DNA from: Sclerodactyla briareus
Taxonomy: Eukaryota; Echinodermata; Holothuroidea; Dendrochirotida; Sclerodactylidae
Reading direction: 5' to 3'
Assembly: GCA_026419785.1 (NCBI GenBank)
Contig: JAODTK010001666.1
Coordinates: 124,001-188,000, forward strand
DNA length: 64,000 nucleotides
How positions within the stretch are numbered: the first letter of the stretch is position 1; each line of letters opens with the position of its first letter. Below the pieces are notes generated by a model. It made no database searches, had not been told where the DNA came from, and saw only the letters and a list, made by a program, of their open reading frames with translations. Shown piece by piece: positions 62,401 through 64,000 of the stretch. The position numbers were made by a program, and so were the translations under genes.

Positions 62401-64000
62401 TGATGAAGCAAGAGTCATATTTATCAGAAGAGGCCGTTGCGTGGTGTAGGGAGAGGGAGGGGAGAGTCCGTTGCTCCGCTGGTCGGGCGTCTCTTTAATA
62501 AATGAAACCTACAGAATACAGCGAGGTGTTGCCGCCCCCATGAAGTAGCGTGACTAGCCAGCATATAAACCGGTCCAGCCTTGCTCGTGCATATGCAACC
62601 GATAACTCAGAGAAGTGACTCTCTGCATGCCAGCAGATGGCCCCGCAATATTGCAGCTTCGTTTCTGACATTGCACTGAACCCGTTTTCGCATGGCTGAG
62701 TGTTGGGATACTGCCTATTCAACGCGAGGCCGATATGAAAAGAAAATCGGCACGATCCATTGAAGCCGCTATTCCAGTGATTAGAACCGGTTTGTAGATT
62801 ATATTTATAGATCACCCCTTTCCCTTATATAGTCATAGCTATGTTGGTTATCGCCGTAGTTCGAGCAAATGATTCCCCTGGTCCAATCAAACGGTTGTGA
62901 CGGGGGTGAGGGGGGGGTGGAGAGGAGATAGAAAATTTACAATCAATTGCCAGGAATACCAGGTCATAACGATAAATAGCTTATTATAAAGTTCGATGTG
63001 TATCTGTTTTTTTCTTTTGTTTACACTAGTTGGCATTATTGAGTGAAAATGAGACAAACCTAATTTTATTATGAAGTCTTTATGACATCAGGAGGGAAGG
63101 TACCTTCCACAATGCAAAGTTGGTGCAAAATTTACGATGTGCAATTGTGGACTCACACAAATCATGAGGATATATAGTTGATCCGTGACTTGAAAAAAAA
63201 AACCGTGAGAAAATGTTTGTCTTTTCACTTATGAAGGAGGGAAAAAGTCAGCAAAACGTATAAACTCACTGAGAGCGACAACATCTGGTTCCCTCCGATG
63301 ACTTCATTGGACACAATAGGTAGATGACAGATGGTAAAGAAAGGAGTCTGAAACTCCAAATTCGAGATTTAGGTATCAAAAAACCGCTTCTATTCATAGA
63401 TGGTAGTTCCAAAAGCAATCTGATGCAATCTAAAAAACAGTTAGTGATTGGACGTGTGTGTGTGTGGGGGGGGGGGGGGGGCACGGCCCCTAGGGTGTTG
63501 AGTTGTGACTGAGGGGAGAAAGTTAGTGCGCCGCCGAAGGTGTCAAATGGGGAAGCGAGAGAGAGGGGGGGGGGGGGGTGTTACGTGATGTACAATTTGG
63601 CGTGTAAAACTGCATGACGAACAGTGTGTCATTGTTATGTCTTCGAGCAGAGTCGGTGGTGATTCTGCAGTTGTTGTTACGATGTGGAACGGACTATAAT
63701 AGTGGACGACGAACGTGACCTAAAACACCATGTTACTCCTGCCATACATCCAATATAATTTAACACATGGCGGGTTGGAGCAGATTTGTTTCTGAATAAA
63801 GTTGCTCGAATGTGAGTGGAACCACCATGCGGACATTTCGCCCATTTTTTTTTTTGCTTTTTTCTACTGCAATGTTCACCCCCCCCCCCCATTCCCTCTC
63901 CCCGCCCGAGGCTATAACGTCGCTTTAACTATAAACAGACGACCGGGTCAAATTAAGTGATAGTTGTTGTGCAATTGAAGACTGCAGAGACTTCAACATG
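59405..64000 (-). other. 5' flank of gene 2
   Basis: No coding exon recognised. The relatively CpG-rich sequence next to the start codon suggests the promoter or 5' UTR. Two related units of about 110 bp (59650-59870) share gaaacttggaaggtgtagactacattt-like and aagtagaggtca words. G/C runs lie near 63466, 63567 and 63881. Confidence 0.5.
62823..62832 (-). promoter_or_regulatory. TATA-box candidate, minus strand
   Basis: CTATATAAGG on the minus strand, 3.4 kb upstream of the gene 2 ATG. A strong donor-like site (tttct|gtaagtat, minus strand, at about 62238) lies downstream, which would allow a 5' UTR exon spliced to the coding exon at 59404. No transcript evidence is available from sequence alone. 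Confidence 0.25.

Overview
This is nuclear DNA from an animal. It has widely spaced short exons with GT-AG borders, introns of up to about 12 kb, a tRNA-derived SINE, LINE debris, minisatellites and many G/C homopolymers. The SINE type, the dispersed repeats and the intron style suggest a marine invertebrate, possibly a deuterostome such as an echinoderm, hemichordate or lancelet. That placement is inference. There are no bacterial operons, rRNA genes, CRISPR arrays or viral genes.

The window holds two paralogous SLC43-family membrane transporters (major facilitator superfamily) facing each other tail to tail. Gene 1 is on the + strand, about 845-29370, and its 5' end lies left of the window. 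It resembles SLC43A3/EEG1: motifs VGNLFG, TFDSS, LYDQGI and IPWPLPPDY, in the order and with the intron phases of that family. Gene 2 is on the - strand, about 59404 down to 42026. It resembles the LAT3/LAT4 branch (SLC43A1/A2): ENLFFSA, RRST, GAYAKSAA, a GLQSL tract and a C-terminus with EDD..F...NG. Eleven coding exons of gene 2 can be read from start codon to stop. In vertebrates LAT3/LAT4 export large neutral amino acids and SLC43A3 moves purine nucleobases. Substrates here are inferred from family only.

Layout: 1-844 intron or 5' part of gene 1; 845-29370 seven recognised gene 1 exons in repeat-rich introns; 29371-42025 the 12.7 kb between the two 3' ends, with a giant T/G homopolymer block and an approximately 0.8 kb duplicated segment; 42026-59404 gene 2; 59405-64000 the 5' flank of gene 2, relatively CpG-rich, with one TATA-like promoter candidate.

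Most exons of both genes need one-base indels to stay in the conserved frame, often in homopolymers. The protein signal is strong and splice sites mostly keep the family phases, so I read most of these as assembly errors of a long-read type. True decay, especially of gene 1, is not excluded.

The most unusual structure is at 15797-16250. The first ~70 bp of a gene 1 exon, together with its splice acceptor, is the last copy of a ~90 bp tandem array whose upstream copies carry decoy acceptors.
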